Positions 14,130 through 14,391 of a stretch of DNA of 14,391 nt are shown piece after piece (within the stretch, counting starts at the first letter, position 1; each line of letters opens with the position of its first letter). Under the pieces are notes generated by a model. The model had not been told where the DNA came from and made no database searches. It was given only the letters and a program-made list of their open reading frames with translations. Location of the stretch: the NCBI GenBank assembly GCA_022563115.1, contig JADFNY010000042.1, forward strand, positions 1 through 14,391, in the 5' to 3' direction. A program made the translations under genes and the position numbers. Source of the stretch: Acidobacteriota bacterium. Its GTDB lineage: Bacteria > Acidobacteriota > UBA890.

Positions 14130-14391
14130 TCATGAGACGCGACGTTCGGCGAGATCCCGAAACGCCCGCCGCACCTCGACCCGCACCATCTTCTTCCGCC
14201 AGTAGTACATCAGGTCGGTGTTGTCGAGCGGCGTGGCGGCCTTGAAAGCTGCCTCAGCGACCGCATCCAGGCGGTCGTCGGTCAGTTCGCCACCCTCGAG
14301 AAGACCGGCGACGTCGACTTCAACGGGGTGGGTGTGCACGGCACCGAGGACCAGACGGGCGTGTGAGATCGTGTTGCCCCGCATCGCCAGG
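14130..14391 (-). CDS. C-terminal part of a second molybdenum-hydroxylase FAD subunit (CoxM family), truncated by window edge
   Basis: The frame is open from the window edge to a TGA at 14130, giving 87 codons. It reads ISHARLVLGAVHTHPVEV, then AFKAATPLDNTD, then WRKKMVRVEVRRAF near the end. This is the pattern of the CO dehydrogenase flavoprotein C-terminal domain, in which an ARIALGAV strand is followed by A.P..D and a final [YW]R..MV.V...RA helix. The FAD-binding motifs would lie outside the window. It belongs to a different subgroup from the FAD subunit at 4651-5502, whose C-terminus has VRSDMYAAQDYRRHLLGV, so it is a separate enzyme and not a local duplicate. A Met codon at 14382-14384 is internal, not a start. 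Confidence 0.8.
   Translation of the reverse strand, partial: LAMRGNTISHARLVLGAVHTHPVEVDVAGLLEGGELTDDRLDAVAEAAFKAATPLDNTDLMYYWRKKMVRVEVRRAFRDLAERRVS

Noticed and set aside
1..14391. CRISPR array, tRNA, rRNA or integrase
   Set aside because: No regularly spaced direct repeats, cloverleaf-type sequence, rRNA-like stretch or recombinase motif was seen on either strand.

Overview
This is a GC-rich bacterial window with tightly packed genes, several ATGA-type overlaps and frequent GTG starts. No rRNA, tRNA or other taxonomic marker is present. Taken together, a form II aerobic CO dehydrogenase-like molybdenum hydroxylase, a non-adenylylated GSI-type glutamine synthetase, a COG2236-type phosphoribosyltransferase, bacterial queG and scattered short palindromic repeats suggest an uncultured, probably aerobic soil or aquatic lineage near Myxococcota, Binatota or Acidobacteriota. 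That placement is inference only.

Layout. Positions 1-203 (minus) hold the first 67 codons of a gene whose N-terminus resembles archaeal-type ATP-dependent RNA ligases. Positions 204-396 hold a strong 81-bp palindromic repeat. At 397-6668 a molybdenum block follows. moeA (minus, molybdenum insertion) diverges from an S-L-M operon of a molybdenum hydroxylase (1824-5502): 2Fe-2S subunit, molybdopterin subunit with the AYRGAGR loop of form II enzymes, and FAD subunit. queG (epoxyqueuosine reductase) lies directly downstream. Its 3' end overlaps convergently with a purine-type phosphoribosyltransferase (6657-7220, minus), which follows a sodium:solute symporter (7278-8693, minus). A second copy of the palindromic repeat fills the gap between those two genes.

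The 522-base region 8694-9215 has no convincing gene. It holds a MITE-like element (8741-8924) with about 25-bp terminal inverted repeats ending in TTAA, then the glutamine synthetase leader. The glutamine synthetase (9216-10646) is followed by an unrecognised six-helix membrane protein (10683-11618). Its stop codon shares a CTAG tetranucleotide with the stop of a convergent SDR gene. That SDR (11615-12403, minus) lacks the YxxxK catalytic motif and is translationally coupled to an upstream cupin gene (12393-12758). The cupin diverges from a CPBP/CAAX-type intramembrane protease (12803-13591) across a perfect 7+7 inverted repeat. A small three-helix membrane protein (13702-14031) follows. The window ends in the C-terminus of a second molybdenum-hydroxylase FAD subunit (14130-14391, minus), so another such enzyme locus probably lies just outside.

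How the genes work together. MoeA would insert Mo into molybdopterin for the divergent hydroxylase. The symporter and phosphoribosyltransferase may form an uptake and salvage pair. The cupin and SDR probably act in one pathway. The main items for a second look are the two repeat families, the tandem duplications at the start codons of both divergent genes moeA and coxS-like, the SDR without its catalytic tyrosine, and the missing canonical start codon of queG. I found no convincing wholly new multi-gene system.
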